The notes under the pieces were generated by a model. The model ran no database searches. It worked only from the letters and a program-made list of their open reading frames with translations, and was not told the DNA's origin. A DNA stretch of 64,000 nt. Source: Oegoconia quadripuncta. Lineage: Eukaryota > Arthropoda > Insecta > Lepidoptera > Autostichidae. The stretch spans positions 28,762,836 to 28,826,835 of the forward strand of contig OX438748.1 in the NCBI GenBank assembly GCA_949316235.1, written 5' to 3'. Positions 12,632 through 27,300 of this stretch are shown in pieces. Position numbers and translations under genes: made by a program. Each line of letters begins with the position of its first letter. Within the stretch, counting starts at the first letter, position 1.

Positions 12632-14559
12632 ATTGCTGTAAGAGGTTAAAAAATAAAGAGCAAATTATTGCAACATTTCAAAAGTAAGCAGTAATAAATA
12701 AAATAATGTACTAGTTATTTGATTACCACTACTACTGGAGGATATTTTAGTTGTAATTCAATTCTTTTAAGGAATGGCTTTCCTCTTTATTCCTCCAGCA
12801 TCAAGTCAAATAACTCCCAGAATAAATTAAAATTGATTTAATTGATAAATCAAAATTTACAATACAATAGGGATGCGCCGAATTCTGAACATTTGACCCG
12901 ATCCTTTGGAAAATCGGATCAGAAGCATACCATCCGACGATTTTATGATCGGATCAGCTTAATACGATTTTTTGGCGGATCAATACAAAACTATAAAGAT
13001 CGGATCGCTCCGATCGTATGTGTAGAAGACGAATCGTGAATTGACTTCAGTGATCGAGTCAGTTGACAGCGTGCCATCGTCAATAGGTGATCACCATATG
13101 AGAATGTAACGGCGCCTACACGCAGTGGTAGAGTACCTAATTACAGTTCCGCGACAATTTGAGATGTGAGCTTTGCTTTCTCGTTCATTCGTTTGGAGAG
13201 TGTAGAGGACGAATAATGGCTAGTTGTAAAGCCACTCTGTCTATACTTTAGAAACATATTACAAATGTGACAATTCTTTACGTCAAGTGAAAAATACACA
13301 GTTTTTAAGTAACAATCTTTCATAATTATCATTTATTTTAATTAGACGAACCCGCCGTTCTCTGTAGCTCGATCCTCAACGGTATGAAATAAAACGCAGT
13401 TTATTTACTTACAAATAAGTAGTTAGGTGTAGGCAAGTAAGTAGTGTGAGCGTCGGTGGATCAGATTCACACACTTATGTATGAGGGAAAGCACCTGACT
13501 GTGTTGTTTCTATTTTTAAAATCAAGTGAGAGAGGAGTTGCTCTGTAAACCAGCGCTGTCAAGTGCCATACAACGTATTGGCAGCAAATGCTGACGCCCA
13601 ATCCCTTTGCCACAAATACGTTTAAATATGCTGAATGTTATACCCACGAAATATTCTGTATTTGTTGGCAATACATACTTTTCCTTCTTCTTTCTCAGTG
13701 GAGGAGACACAGTCTCCCAATTTGGTAAGTCCACGTTCGCTCCCCAGGTAGGCCATATACTAATGATTTTTAAATTTAATTTAATTACATATTATATGCG
13801 TTTATCTAACTGCTCTGGTGAAAGAAAACAGCGTGAGGAAACCTACATGCCTGAAAAATTAGAAATAACTCGAGGGCATGTGAAGTCCCCAACCCGTACT
13901 GGTCCAATGGCTCATACTCCTTAAATATGAAGGAAGGTCTATATCTCTCTTAGAGCATTTCTCTAAGATATCTCTGCAATAGACTGTTTACGGACTGACG
14001 ATGATGAAGTAGTTAGGTACTTTAGATTTTTTGTTATGAACCGAACTTGATCTTTTAGTACTTTACGTTCCAAACTTGGCGGCATCTTTTGCGAATCTTA
14101 TTATATTTTATTATAAACGAAAACGAAAGTAAAAATAAAATTTGTGGCCTGATTAGTTTCTATTAAACAGCTGATGTTTTTCGCGATTTCGTTTAAGTCC
14201 CATTCAATTATATTATACTATATTAAAAAGAACGGTCCTAATAGAAAGGCTGGGTATATACGTCAGATTTTTCCAATCCGATAGTCGAATCCGATAGATC
14301 CCACCTCCGCTCTCCTCCCACTGTCACTCCTGTAAGCCAGGATCAACACTGGTACTCTGCACGGCTCCTACTGAAGGTAGACGGAGCCCTACGTGACTCT
14401 ATTGCTACCTTGGACCCCAGTATAATTTAAAGAAAGAATTTAAAGGTGAAAAAGTAGGAAAGAGAGAAAGTCCCCCAGCAAATGTGAGTGTAGCTAATGT
14501 GACGCAAAAAGCCAAAGCGGCTAACGCTATAAGTCAAGTGTAGCTCGACTCCCTAATTT

Positions 14560-15780
14560 AAATACACCACGGACAACGCCAGACCGCAGTGAGCGGTTGA
14601 TGTTGGGGTAGCAGAAAGCTACCGTAGCCGCGTAGGTAAAAGTGCCAATAGTAGGTATGACAGAAGCGCTTGGACGCTCGGAAGTTGTGGCGGTTTAGAA
14701 CCAGGTCGCCGTAATATACCGGCCGGATATCCGAATTTAGATTTTCAAGCATCAGTTTGCGTTCCACTCTCCAATTACCGCATTCCCACAGAATATGGTG
14801 AGCTGTCTGTTCATATTGAGTACAATTTTGTTTTGAAATTACCATGACGAATATATTGGGAAAGAACAAGTGTAGATAACGCCCTTTTGAAGAGTGGTCC
14901 CAACGTACCTGCCATTCGGCCATTAAGATATCTTCCACCTCGGTAGCAGTCCCGCAAAACAAATGTGATACCCGGGACATATTACCTATGGTCATTCCAA
15001 GACACACCTCTGGACCGGATGTGGTTACTGGCCCGCATCTGTAGTTCCAAGTCAATTGGCCATATCTCTGCCAGTACCGGAGGAGCGTCGGTACTGGTTG
15101 TTCGGTAGGCTTTGCAGACGAATAACAGAGCCATCCTTTGACTTTTGCCCCGTAGCACATACGGGCAGCGTAAGTAGGCCTGTAAGTGATCTGGAGAGTA
15201 TAACAGTTAAGCCCCAAGTCGCCTTGGATACGCCAGCAAACGCGTAGAAGCTGCTCTTATGCGGAACAAATTGCAGCTAATTCCTCTGACCCCACTCCCT
15301 GATTCTCGCGCGGACCTCTTTAGGGCTGTACGTTCCTCTATGAGGAGAAGACCGTCATCCGCGTACGTGAACAATCGACAACTTTCTGGAAGAGATATTT
15401 CCAAAAAGTAATCGAAAGCGACGCCTCACAAATACGGCCCCATCACTGCGCCCTGAGGCCAGTCTCGTGTAAGTGACACTACACAGGAACCCAGACGCAA
15501 CTCGATAAAACCGTTTGCGAAATATTCCAGCAGCATCTTATAGACGTTACTGGAACAGCCCCGTACCTACAACTTGAGAATTATCATGGGCCACCATGCA
15601 TCGTCAAAAGCACCTGCAATGTCAAGAAAAATTCCTAGAACATACTTAGCTGCTGACTCCTGCACCGTCTTTCGTACAGTCACTATTATCACCGTCGACA
15701 GTAGACTTACCCGGAGAGGAGCCAAACTGGGACGTTGGGAAGTTGACGCGGGGCGATAAGCCTCTCCAATAGCTTACCCA
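14560..15780 (-). pseudogene. R1-like LINE ORF2 remnant (reverse transcriptase to C-terminus)
   Basis: Minus-strand reading, with frameshifts: a piece with ITLLPALGKLLERLIAPR (about 15707-15830, typical start of the RT domain), a stretch WPQGAVMGPYL near 15440, FTYADDGLLLIEERTAL near 15330-15380 (catalytic YADD), and a 219-aa open tail 14558-15217 ending in a cysteine/histidine segment C-x9-H-x3-C (CTQYEQTAHHILWEC), the zinc knuckle of R1/Jockey-group ORF2. Stops and shifts show it is dead. It joins the gag-like frame at about 15840. Confidence 0.75.
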
Positions 15781-15839
15781 AAGCTGGGAGAAGCGTTATC
15801 GACCGCTGAAGTCTGAGCCGACTATCGGCAGGCGTTGTA

Positions 15840-16753
15840 GCAATAGTTTTTTTTGTTTTTTCAGCGTTGCTTTTTATATCATCAGACGAGAAACAGCAAT
15901 GAGGTGACCTATTCCAGGCCCTTAGTGTTTCCTCTGGAAGAGCTGATTCTACCATAGAGTACAAAAATGCCGCGTATTGATTCTGCGTAATACCCATGGA
16001 CTCCAAAGCAAGAATTTGCGTCATTAATTTATCATACAAAAGACGCTTAGCCATTCTAACACCAGATTTCGTTTGAGCGACCACCAACAGTATCAATTCT
16101 CTTACGTAGTGTTCGATAAGCAGCTCCTTACGTGCAAATCTGGCTTCTAATTGTTCAACTACCTTCTCATAATTGTCTCCAGTTGGTGGAAAACTCCTCA
16201 CCAACTCCTGTGCATTAGAACCTTCCACCATGCACTGAAGTAAATATTGAAATTTATCATCTCTATCTATACCATCATCGAGATGTATTTTTTTAAATTG
16301 TGCCCAAAACACAAGCCATTGCTTAACATCCCCATCGAACTTCGGTAAATGTAACTGCGGGAGTCTATAATGGCGGTTAGGAAGCTGTTGGGAGCAACCG
16401 GAAGCTATAGAGGTTTTCTTACTTACTATTGTATCTTTAGTGCTCTCACAATCCTCAATAAACTCAGTATACATTTGTTGCAGAGCATACCACCGATCAT
16501 TATATTCCTCTATACTATCCAGATCCGCTTCATAAGTTGCCTCAACCCGGTCTACTTGGTCGAGCCACAAATTCAAAATTTTATTATCGACACACGTCAA
16601 CTGCTCGTATTTATTGGTCAGGCTAGCGAAATGTGCTTTAACCCCAGCCTTATCCTTTTCGATCAGTGCCGATTCAAGTTTGTTAGCGCTTCCTGTAAAA
16701 AATCGTCTTGCCGTCTTGCGCTCCTGAAAGGCTCTCTCCATTACGGTCGCCAT
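15840..16753 (-). pseudogene. BEL/Pao-type retrotransposon gag, fused downstream to LINE sequence
   Basis: An open frame starts MATVMERAFQERKTARRFFT at 16753 and continues through LPQLHLPKFDGDVKQWLVFW, then FQYLLQCMVEGSNAQELVRS and KVVEQLEARFARKELLIEHY. The LPKFDGD-x-x-xW-x-x-F pattern with the following YLL-x-x-x-x-G-x-A motif is the DUF1759-type gag of insect BEL/Pao elements. No protease, RT or integrase of a Pao element follows; instead the frame runs in phase into R1-like LINE sequence near 15840. Long terminal repeats were not found. It is a fragment, probably inactive; the opposite-strand 169-aa frame (16370-16879) is a shadow. Confidence 0.75.
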
Positions 16754-18332
16754 ATGTTACGGTCGCCGTATGTTACGAACGTACGCAGGTTCGTAGTACT
16801 AAGTACAATAAATAAAGACCTAAGTAACTTAATTTTATATTTCTTAGATCCGATATTTTCACATTTTCACAAATCATAAAAGACAGATAGAAAATTGACA
16901 TAGTCCCATCAAACAAGAATAAAAAAGAAGTAAAAACTAAGGAGTTTACAACATATACGATCCTTAAAATCGGATCGACAAACAGGATCGCGCATCCTTA
17001 CACACAAAATCTAGATTTTTTTTGTTAATTCCCCTCTCAGTCATTGAGATGGGTTTTAAATGTCTGGCAGGTAAAGCGTTGGACAGGCAAAGGGATCCAG
17101 CACATAAAGTCTAACTTAAGCACTTATTGGCCTGTTCTTTTGTCACTAAAGAATGCAACTAATAAATTGTCTGTCAATCGGTCAGTCATACTGTCGAGCA
17201 AAAGTTGTCGGAAATACGCGGTTACAGAGTCTTTTGAACATGGACCAAAGTAGAAAAATAAATAAATAATCTATACAAAGTTTTAGCCACATTTAGGTTT
17301 TGACATACTTTTACGCTTTGATGTCTAGAAATAAGTTCTAATTTTGTGGTTTAGCAGATAACGAATTTATTAATACTTTATCTAACATTTCCTATATTGT
17401 TTGTTTTTATAAAAAAAATATAATTATGAGAGACAGAAAAAAGTATTAGAAGTAGACTCTGAGTACCATCACTCAGAGGAAGTAGACTATAAAAAAGTCT
17501 CTAGCTCTTAGCAGCACATTCCCGTAATGTAGGAAAAATACGCCAAATATAAGAATCTGTGTGAAGAAGAATAGGCATCTCTTGAAATTCCTAATTCAAC
17601 GATCTGCCTGCTTCTACGTAAAATGTGGTACTCTTTGTACCAAGGGGGTTTGTTCGGTCGGGTCGTTACACCAGTAGGTTGGGTTAGTGAGCGTCCGCTC
17701 TCGCTCTAGGCCACAGAACACTATTACTCCTAGCGGACTCTAGGCTCACACATCACTCGCACCCCACTACCCATGTGCTCGAGACAACGTATGGTTCGAT
17801 ATACAAACCCCTTCTGTCTGTATGGGCTTGGTGTCCTTTACTTTTGTGTTTTTTTTTAAATATATATTTATAATTTTTATGTCTGGTCTGTGGAAAAAAT
17901 CGACGTCGCACGCCTTCGTTCCTGAATTTGTTGTTCTTTTGTAAAAAGTAACATAAATCCAAATGAAATAGGTGATTAATGTGATTTTATATAATCTTTA
18001 CGTTCGATTCCTATCAAAGTAGTAATTTTGATGTATTGTTGAGCCCCGTTTTTGTCAACTTTGTTGATGATAAATGCCCATTGTGTGAATATGCAGTTCA
18101 GTTGTCACCGGGGGTCACCAGTTTCTTAATTATCTGATCTAAATAAATATTTGTAGTAATTATCGGTGTAATATAATTAGCTAACGCCCTGTTTTCATAT
18201 GTTGCACGGGTACGTGATAATGCTCACGTGCGGGTTTGTGTTGTTAGATGAAATATCGATTTTTTGGGTAAACGATTGATGTGTATTTATTGTATGTGTA
18301 CTTAGATAATTCATTGCAGAGACAATCGTAAT

Positions 18333-21300
18333 ATGGACGTGGACGATTCGGCTGTCGACCTGAGTGTCAGGTAAATAATTTTTATTTCTTAGGTCATGCA
18401 TGCTACATGTTTGTAGGTATATATTGCATTTTCTTTTTATTATTATTGTTTTCATGAAAACATCAAAATCTGACATTAAATTTATTGATTGAGGTGTAGT
18501 TAAGGGGCCACTGAGAAATTAAATGGACTTCGATATATATATTTTCTTTTGTTACAATTTGGAACTACTGTTATTTCTAAAATAGCACAAATTTTCTATT
18601 TTTTTATGCTCCCTTATCAACTCTATCTGTCATATTATGACTGTAAAAATCTTGGTCACACAGATTGAAACTTAATTTTAGTAATTTAAGAGGACTCCCA
18701 AGGGTTACATGCTTACATACAATTTTGTCACATATGTAGATTATGATCTGTACATAATTAAATTGGCTGAAGTCAGTTCCCTTCAACTGATATTTTCTGT
18801 ATTTTGCCTGATCTGTAGCTAAATTCAAGGTGACTGACTGTGAGGGTTATGAATCAATCATTAAATTTTTTATTCAGGTTTCACTCTCATAATTCATTTT
18901 CTCATTGTATAAAGTACCTTATATTACAGTTCCCCTAAGCAGAAAGAAAGGCAGTGAAATAGTTTTAGTTCTGTATGCAATGTGACCGAGATAATGATTA
19001 TCTTATTTTATTTTTGTGCATGCAATAAAGAATTTAATAATAATAATAATGACTATTGTAATTTGTAAAACAACCCAGGCAAAATGCTCGTATGAAAGTC
19101 AAATCATCATTGAAACCATAGCAGATGATGTGATGGCTGACAGTTTTGATATGAAGTTTTGTTCAAAATAATTGTTGACAGTTAACAGTTTCGAATCTTA
19201 TATTATTTTTAAAATTATCTTTAAATTCACTCACACTTCACTTTTATTATTTTTTTAAGGTAAAAAGTTAACACCTAACTAATTTGTATCTATATCCTAA
19301 TATGTAAAGATTATTTATACCTAATAGATTAGAGGGGTCCGAGCGACCGCGCCTGGGCGATTATGAAACAAAAAAAGCACCTGGCAAGTTGAGGATTAAA
19401 GATCTGAGGCTTGATAAGAGCCATCTAATGGAACCTCCAATATATACGTAGGTTCATAATGCAATTTTTACCAATACCAATTTCATTCACATGTCATAAT
19501 ATGAGTACAATACACTAAATTTGTTTTTGGGAACCTTTTAATAATACAGTTAAATGGTATACATATACTACCAGAAGTCTCAGTAAATATATTTATACCA
19601 AAAAATTATTTAGTGATTTTTGTGCTATATGATTTAAAAGTTAATAATACAACATGTATTCATTCTGCAGATCTCTCCCACCAGAGCTGAGTGAGTTGAG
19701 AGCTCTAACTGCCAGTGGTTTGACTATTACACCAGCCCAGCCCCCACCACCTGTAAGTGTTAATTAGCTTTGACTCATCATTCTCAGTTAATATGTAGCA
19801 TTTTGTTGAAATTATTCTTAAATGCCATTGTTAAAGTGATCAAGACAAAGGGATGCGTGATGTTTTTCTTTATTTTCCTAACACAAAGTCAAAAACTGTT
19901 TCATTAAAATAACTATTAAAATTCCTTAGCCTGGAATGCCTGGAAATAATACAAACTCTACACAGTGCACTACTTATAATTTAAATGAATGCTTAAAGTT
20001 TGAGAGCCCAAAAGCTCTCAACTTAGCATTACCAAAAATACCATAAATGACTAAACCGATTTTGTTTATTCTTAAAATATGAGTAGAGGTCTTATTTTCG
20101 TAAGAACGAAACAATATCGCGTTTTAAAATTGTACAGCGCCATCTAGTTATTGATTGTGCCAACTATATTCTATAGTGTCATTTGGCTGGCCTAACAAAA
20201 TTGATTTTAAATCTTGGGTGTGTCAAAATAAGAATTACCAATGTTACATTTCTACTCTCTTTACTTGAATTTAAGCTAAACTGGCGACGTTACTACAAAA
20301 ACCACTTAATCGAAAAAATACTTCTCTTCACATTAGTATAGGTAACCATAGAGTTAAACATGATAGTTGTTTAAAATTGATTTAGATAATTATGGCGAGG
20401 CTGTAAAGATTTTATTTAAATTTTCACCTTGTGATAATGATCCATTTCTTTTTATTGCATATCCAATGGAAGATTGATAGAGTAAGTACTGACACTAGCA
20501 TTATACATTATTATTGTATAAGTAACAATACCATGCAGTGTGCCTGTGATGGCGAATATTCAAGGCTATTTCTGACAAATCAGAAAAGTATAGTTCAATC
20601 AAACTCTCAGTATCATAGAATCTCTCAAGAATATCACAGTACAATAGAAAGTATATTGCATTAAGTATTTAAATTAACAATGCCAGATAAATATATCAAC
20701 AGCAATTTTAATTATCAATCACCATAATTATAATGAAATTTATTTGATATTTTATAATCTTAGTAGCTAATCTTTGACTAGGGTGCTAGCGGCAAGCGGG
20801 TGCTGCGCCCTCGCTCTGAGCAGCGCAGTTATGCCGAGAGTCCCGACATAGTGCTGTTGCCGGCGGCGCCTCCGCACCGTAAACCTGTTTTGGCCACACC
20901 GGCGCCTTTTACAGGTAATTGCACCTTGGGTGTGTGACAGTTGAGGCCTTTGACAGGGAACTGTACCTAGTGTGTGTAACACGGGAGGAGTAACACAGTT
21001 GACTCTCTTCATAGGTTGACTCGTGCGTGTGCTAGTTGAAGCCCTTCACAGGAAACTATGCCTCGCGTGTGTGACAGTTGTTTTCTTTCACAACTCACTC
21101 CCCGTGAGTGTGACACTTGACTCCCTTCACAGGTACCTGGCCCCATATATGTGACAGTTGACACCTTTCGTGTGTGTCACAATTGATTAATACATTATTA
21201 TATGGGATTTAGTTTTTATGGACTACTGTTAAATCAAGCCTTTCGCCTGGATTAACTTAGGTAGATGTACGAACTTACTTCCTGACCAAGAGTCGGGGCT

Positions 21301-24300
21301 CCCTGCGCGTAGTTCGTACTTAGCCTGTGAAGGGGCGCCACTTGGCGCATGTGCGAATGTGAATATTATAATTATCTATTGTTCAATACAGCCCACTTAT
21401 CTCTAATTCCATCTTTTCCCTTTCCACGATTCCGTGAGTCGTCCCCTTAGTGGCGAAACGTTTTCGCCACATAAAATATTATACAAACAATACAACCATA
21501 TTCAGGTTTCGGCACGTAAAAATAAAGAGCCAACCCACGTCTTCCCGTGGGTGTCCTAAAAGGCGACTATGGGACTATACACCAAAACACAGACTTGCAA
21601 CTTTTAATGGCATTGAGCCCTCTGTCATGTGTGCATTTCGGTATATTTTGAAAGGTGTACTATGGATGTTGTTGGACTGGACTGGACAAACGTTGGACTT
21701 AAAATGTTTGGTACACCCAAACTATTATGTTTGGGATATCTCTGACCAACCTATTTGGAATAAAGTTCGTGACTTTATGTATGATTAATTGCTGACAGTA
21801 ACTGATCAACAGTCTTACACGTCTCCACTGTTGGGACACAGCTTCCGAGAGGAAGGGAGAGGTTGTGGGCCACCACGCTGGCCCAGTGCGGATTGGTGGA
21901 TTTGTGTCAGTCTAGTAGTCACCGACACAGTCAGTCTTTTTAAGTCGCCCCTGTTGGCCACCGACTTGGCTTAATTAATGACTACCTTCAGTATTAAAAT
22001 GCCACTAGTGGTCATCCATCCAAGGACTGACCGCGGCAAACATTGCTTAACTTCTCTATTCGAAAACGAGTAGCGTATGCGAGTGCGCCACGAGTGCTTG
22101 ATCGTTGTTATTATTACCTACTAATAGTCGTGACCTCTTTTCCACACAATAATATGACATGAATTTTTAACGAATTTCTTGTATTGTTTTCCTGTTATTC
22201 GCTATGACTTCCTCCAGTATAGTTAACATTTAATGAGTACATACAGTTTTCAACATGTCATGATTGAGATTTAACTTATTTAGATAAAGTAGCGTTATAA
22301 AAGGTCATTCGTCAGTTTTATGTACTTTTAAATTAAACCCATGGTATGAGAAAGCGAAGCAATCAACTCAAAATGAATGAAAAAAAAATGAAATAAATAA
22401 GTGACAATTTAGATATAATTTTAATAAGCTAAATGACAAAGAGCATCTCTATCCCCACTGCAGAGGCACGGCCTCCTCTACTAGGAGTTCAACACGTTGC
22501 TTATGGATAGCATAAGCGCCTTGTTGAACTTGTATATAGATTACTTGATAGCATGGAAGCCGTCTGTAGGTTCCATGTCTACCAAGCCTTTTAATTAAAA
22601 CAACTGCATCAATGTTGTCCCATAATTTGTATTTCATAATTAAATGATTGATTTAAAAATCAAGTCAAGCCAAATATAACTTCCTAACTTGTTATTTACT
22701 AGACTAAGCAGACACCATAGGTAAACAATTGACTACCGATTGGTGTAGTGGATAGTAAACCTGTCAGCGAAACCAACGGTTGCGTGTTGGAATCCCGCGA
22801 GGGGCAAATGTATGTGTGATGAATAAGAACATTTATTCCCGAGTCATGGATGTTTATGTAAATATGTATGTTTATCCTTTATAGTACAAGCTTTGCTTAG
22901 TTTGGGTCTAGATGATTGGTGCACAAGTGTCCGAAATATATATTTTTTTATGTCTACCTTCGGCCTGATCTTCACTTAACATCAGGTGTGATTGAGGTCA
23001 AGTGCTAACCCGTGGTGCATAAAAAGAAAAGTAAAAGATCATTGACGCCGATGTTTGAGAGGTTGATCTTGACGATAGATCCTTGTTACCACAGATGCTC
23101 ATAGCAAGTTGAACTCTGTGAACGTGTCGATCACGCCAAGCGCTGCGCCGGAGTCGCCCCGAGACCCGCGTGACGACGACGAATCGGAAGACGACGAGAA
23201 CGAGCCACCTCTCCTTCTAGTTGATCATAGGGTAAGACGGTATCCTATCACTAATTTTTTTTTTGCCATAATCATAAGTGTTCTTACTTTGACTACGGAA
23301 CCCTAAGACAGGCTTAGCGATTGCCGTTAGGAAGATGACGAAACAGAATGTTAACTTATCGTATTCACTCGTTAGGAGCTCTCGAGCGCTGAGATATGGG
23401 AGCGTGAGCGTCGCTTGCGCACACTGCGAGAGAAACTACGTGCAGAGGAGACGCGATTGGTGTTGCTGCGGAAGATCCGCCAATCGCAGCAGGCCACGCC
23501 CCTTACCACCGCCAAGGTACGTTTCTACTTTGTTCTTATTTTCATGTACACCATGGGTCTAAGGTTCCCGAAGGACGATATTATAATAAGTGAGTTGTTT
23601 TTCATCAATCAAACAATTTTATATGCTGCGATGACATGCGCACATACGAGTATCTAACGTGGTTCTGGCAGAATGAACAGCACTGTGGATTCTACCCACA
23701 TCACATGCTGATTCTGAACTATTTCGTTGCCCTGATCCTGGTGTGGGTCACGTCTTTTGTTATTATATTATCAAACATTGTATACTTACTGTTTAATGTT
23801 GTATGTAATAATAGATTAAGTGACTTGTAATATGAGCGACGAATCTATTACCTACTAATCGGAGTACGAGAAAAGTACTCGATTTCGTAGGTGGTAGGGG
23901 ATTTACAAATATCCGTGTGGCTAGAAAGCCCGTATTAATTAATAAACCATTCTCAATACAAGTCTTTAGGCTGTATCACACGAGATGCGTCTTAAGCAGT
24001 TGACGCTATCTCAAGCTCCGTGCTAATTTATAAACCAATCTTGACGTCTACTCAGCTGAGATCACTTTTCAAGTATTCGCCTCAGCGGCGAATGAATGAT
24101 AGTCTTGAGTTTCGTTTATTAATACGTGAAACTCGACGCACCTCTCAAGTGAGTACTGCTCGAGTATTCACGTGCGTGTCAGTCCTCAAGTTAGGTTTAT
24201 TAATCAACACGTTTATTTCAGACCGGTCACAAGACTGTTCACAATCTTGAGAATGGTTTATTAATACGGGCCTTAGTCTGCTGCCAAGCATTGTGGTTAT

Positions 24301-27300
24301 TCGTCGTTCGTTTTATTTAATTTGGAGGACTGGCTATACCTTATCTTCACAGTAAAATGTTTAGACTGCCTGACTGTTTTTACCCGACTGCCCAAGGAAG
24401 GGGGGTAATGTGTTTAGAGTATATGTATGTCCGTCCCTTTGGCGCATCCTGTAGCCTTGCATGTTATAACGACAATTCGACTTGATACCTAGAGTGTCAT
24501 AGGATACAATTTATGGTAAAAAATCCAACATGGCGTCCGCATGAACATTTGAACATAAATCGGCCTCATCTTAATTCATAATTCATATATTTATTGCATT
24601 ACACATGTCATAGTTACAATACATAGGTAAGTACTAACTTACACATGTACCTTGTCAGGCATGGCAATATGGAGGAAAGGGATATTTATGTTAATAATGT
24701 CGTTTCAATTACCAATAGTTATAATTTTTATGAAGCTATATGTATGTTGTAAGTTCAAAGAAAGAAAGAAAGTTTAAATCAAGTGTTTACCGTTGTGGTT
24801 AGGAGTCGTCGACGGGCACCGCTCTGGCCGGCAGCGGTTGTGTGGTTCCGCCCGGGGTCACCGTGACGCCCGCGCCGCCGCCTGCGCATCAGCAGAACAA
24901 GGTAACCGGCAATCATATTTTGGATTTATACTGTATTAAATAACATAAATCCAAAATATCTGTTATAAAATGTGCTGTGGTTTCCGGGTCAGTACGCTTC
25001 CACCTTCGACCTCATCTTCACTAAACATCCGGTGTGATTGAGTTCAAGTACGAATCCGTTGTGCATAAAAAAAAAACATTTTTATAGCTTTTCGGGTGCA
25101 CCCTACATTTTGGATTTATGTTGTGTTTAAAAAGAAAGCTTAATTTATCAAATGAGGGCGCCACTGGACCCGATGCACCTACTTTTAACTTCCTATAATC
25201 TTAAAGGCCGAGTTTTTTTTGCACATGGATATAGAGATAAGATAAAAATGTTTTCTAACAAATCGGTAGCTTGCTCTAGATATAGTATAGGTATTTAATA
25301 ATAAAACAGACTATTTGATTAAAATTAACACATTACCACCATAAATTGGAACCACCACGCGTTGGAAATTATACTTAGAACGCCTATAACTATTTACAAA
25401 AAAATCTAAAACAAACGCCAATGAACTATTTTTTAGAAAATATAAATTAGGTAGCCACTGATTAATTAAAAAAAAGATTTAATCTTCTACAACGCAATGA
25501 AGTTCACAGCAGTAACTTTATTTTAATATTGTACGTTTTATAACTAAATACCTATATTATACCTAAAGTAAGCTACAGAATGGTTAGGAAACATTTTTAT
25601 ACTCTATCCTTCTAAAAAAATCAGGACTTTTAAGATTATAGGAAGGTACACCACAAATGTTACATATTTTTACTGGACTGTTATACCTCCATGGAGTTAT
25701 CGCGTCGTCTATTTGAATTTGACATTATTGTAACAGTAGTATCTGTCTGTCAGCGCTCCAGCACTACGGCGTCGGCCAGCATCGTCCCCGGTGGCTCGAC
25801 GTCGTCCCGCCGGACCGCCAGCCTTCCTGGAGGCGCTACACTTACCCCTGGGCCCTACCGCTCTCAGGTACGTCATCGTCAACCACAGACTTACAAGGCA
25901 TGCTCTAGATCCTTACTGCTGGAGCACAGCCTCCTCTCGCTAAGATAATTTCTGAATAACTGAATTCTGTCGTGATAATGTAAAATTTTAACCGCCTCCG
26001 TGGCTCAATGTAAAAATCAATCAATGAAATACGCCTTAGTGTTTAAATAAGGAAGGTACATTTAAATAAGTTATAGATAAACATCATAGAGTTTACGAAT
26101 CGGAGATCGCGGGTTCGATCCCCAGCCGAGTACAGGTTTGGTACTCGGTTTGGCTGGTGGAAGGGCAGTTTAAATGTCCGCCTGACTAGCTACCACCATC
26201 TTATCTAAGTCTGCCGCCAAACAGCAATGTTAATAGCATTGTTGTGTTCCGGTTGTCAGAGATAAGATAGCCAGTCCCCCAAATGGGGGTTTTCCGGGTC
26301 AGTACGCTTCCACCTTCGGCCTCATCTTCACTTAACATCAGGTGTGATTGAGGTATTTACTTCATTCACCCATCTTCATTCATTCATTTTTATGCTATGT
26401 TTTTAAGGCACCACTGAAGGCCAGCGACTTGGTTTAACTACTACTTTGAATTGAAAACAACCAGGACGGAGTGTTTAGGGTGCCTGTCGAGGCACGAAAA
26501 CAGCCCCTCACATTTGGACATAACTAATAATAAATTAATATGTGCCTCAGTCATCCACGAGCGGTGGAGCGAGCATCACGCCATCCGTTACCATCACACC
26601 GGCACCCCCGCCAGCCTCGCACAATGCCTCAAAGGTAAATTTCATTTTTATCACAACAGTCTACTTTTATATATAGTTCGCTTTTGTATTATATGTTCAC
26701 TATTTATTTTAAAAAATCAAGAGCGTCACAATTTACAGTAAATTTTTGTTAACTTCTTATATGTCTCCGAAACGAGGTGCATAAGGAGGTAGTAACTTAG
26801 ATGTTATGTTCGCAGTCTATTCATCGACGCGATTGATCATATTTTAATAACACAAAACAATAATTAGTTAACGTTTTATAAATATTAGATACTCGTCATA
26901 TTTTAATAGCATGAAATAATAATTAGTTAACGTTTAAAAAATACTTGTACATCCCATTGAGTGTTCCTTTTGGATTCTTTGTTATTTCTAACTCTTCTAT
27001 GGAATTACATAGGCTTTAAAGTAGAATTTGATTGGTTTCCATAAGTTTAAGAAGGTAAACGATTACTACAGAAAGATCTTATGAAATCGTCATTTTTTGC
27101 AAGCCTGCCCAGGACAATTCGTCGGTAACAAGTAGCACAAGCGATGCAGTGAGTATGGAATGTGATGTCCAACACTATGTACTCTGTGTCCATTAGAAAT
27201 GTTTTTTTTTTATTCGGAAGTTCTGCCTATTCATTTATATGTTGTCTTAGGAATAGATTTTATACGGTCGTAAGAATAATTTTTTATGAGAACCACCGGG

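Larger units (their letters stand above)
12866..17003. mobile_element. Possible degenerate DNA-transposon frame with repeated GATCGGATC blocks
   Basis: Left edge 'tagggatgcgccga' followed by several GATCGGATC-like words (12890-13035) resembles, inverted, the right edge 'atcggatcg...gatcgcgcatcctta' (16968-17003). The retroelement debris lies between. hAT elements often start TAGGGATG, but no clear 8-bp duplication is seen, so this is only a suggestion. Confidence 0.25.
12632..18332. other. Intergenic transposon-rich region upstream of RRP41 and p66
   Basis: This divergent interval between RRP41 and p66 contains the BEL/Pao-R1 composite (14560-16753), a possible DNA-transposon frame (12866-17003), a repeat with 'gaggaaacctacatgcctga' (about 13800-13990) and, from 17.0 to 18.3 kb, nothing recognised except the presumed p66 5' flank. 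Confidence 0.6.

Noticed and set aside
16370..16879. 169-aa plus-strand open frame
   Set aside because: Antisense shadow of the BEL/Pao gag frame.
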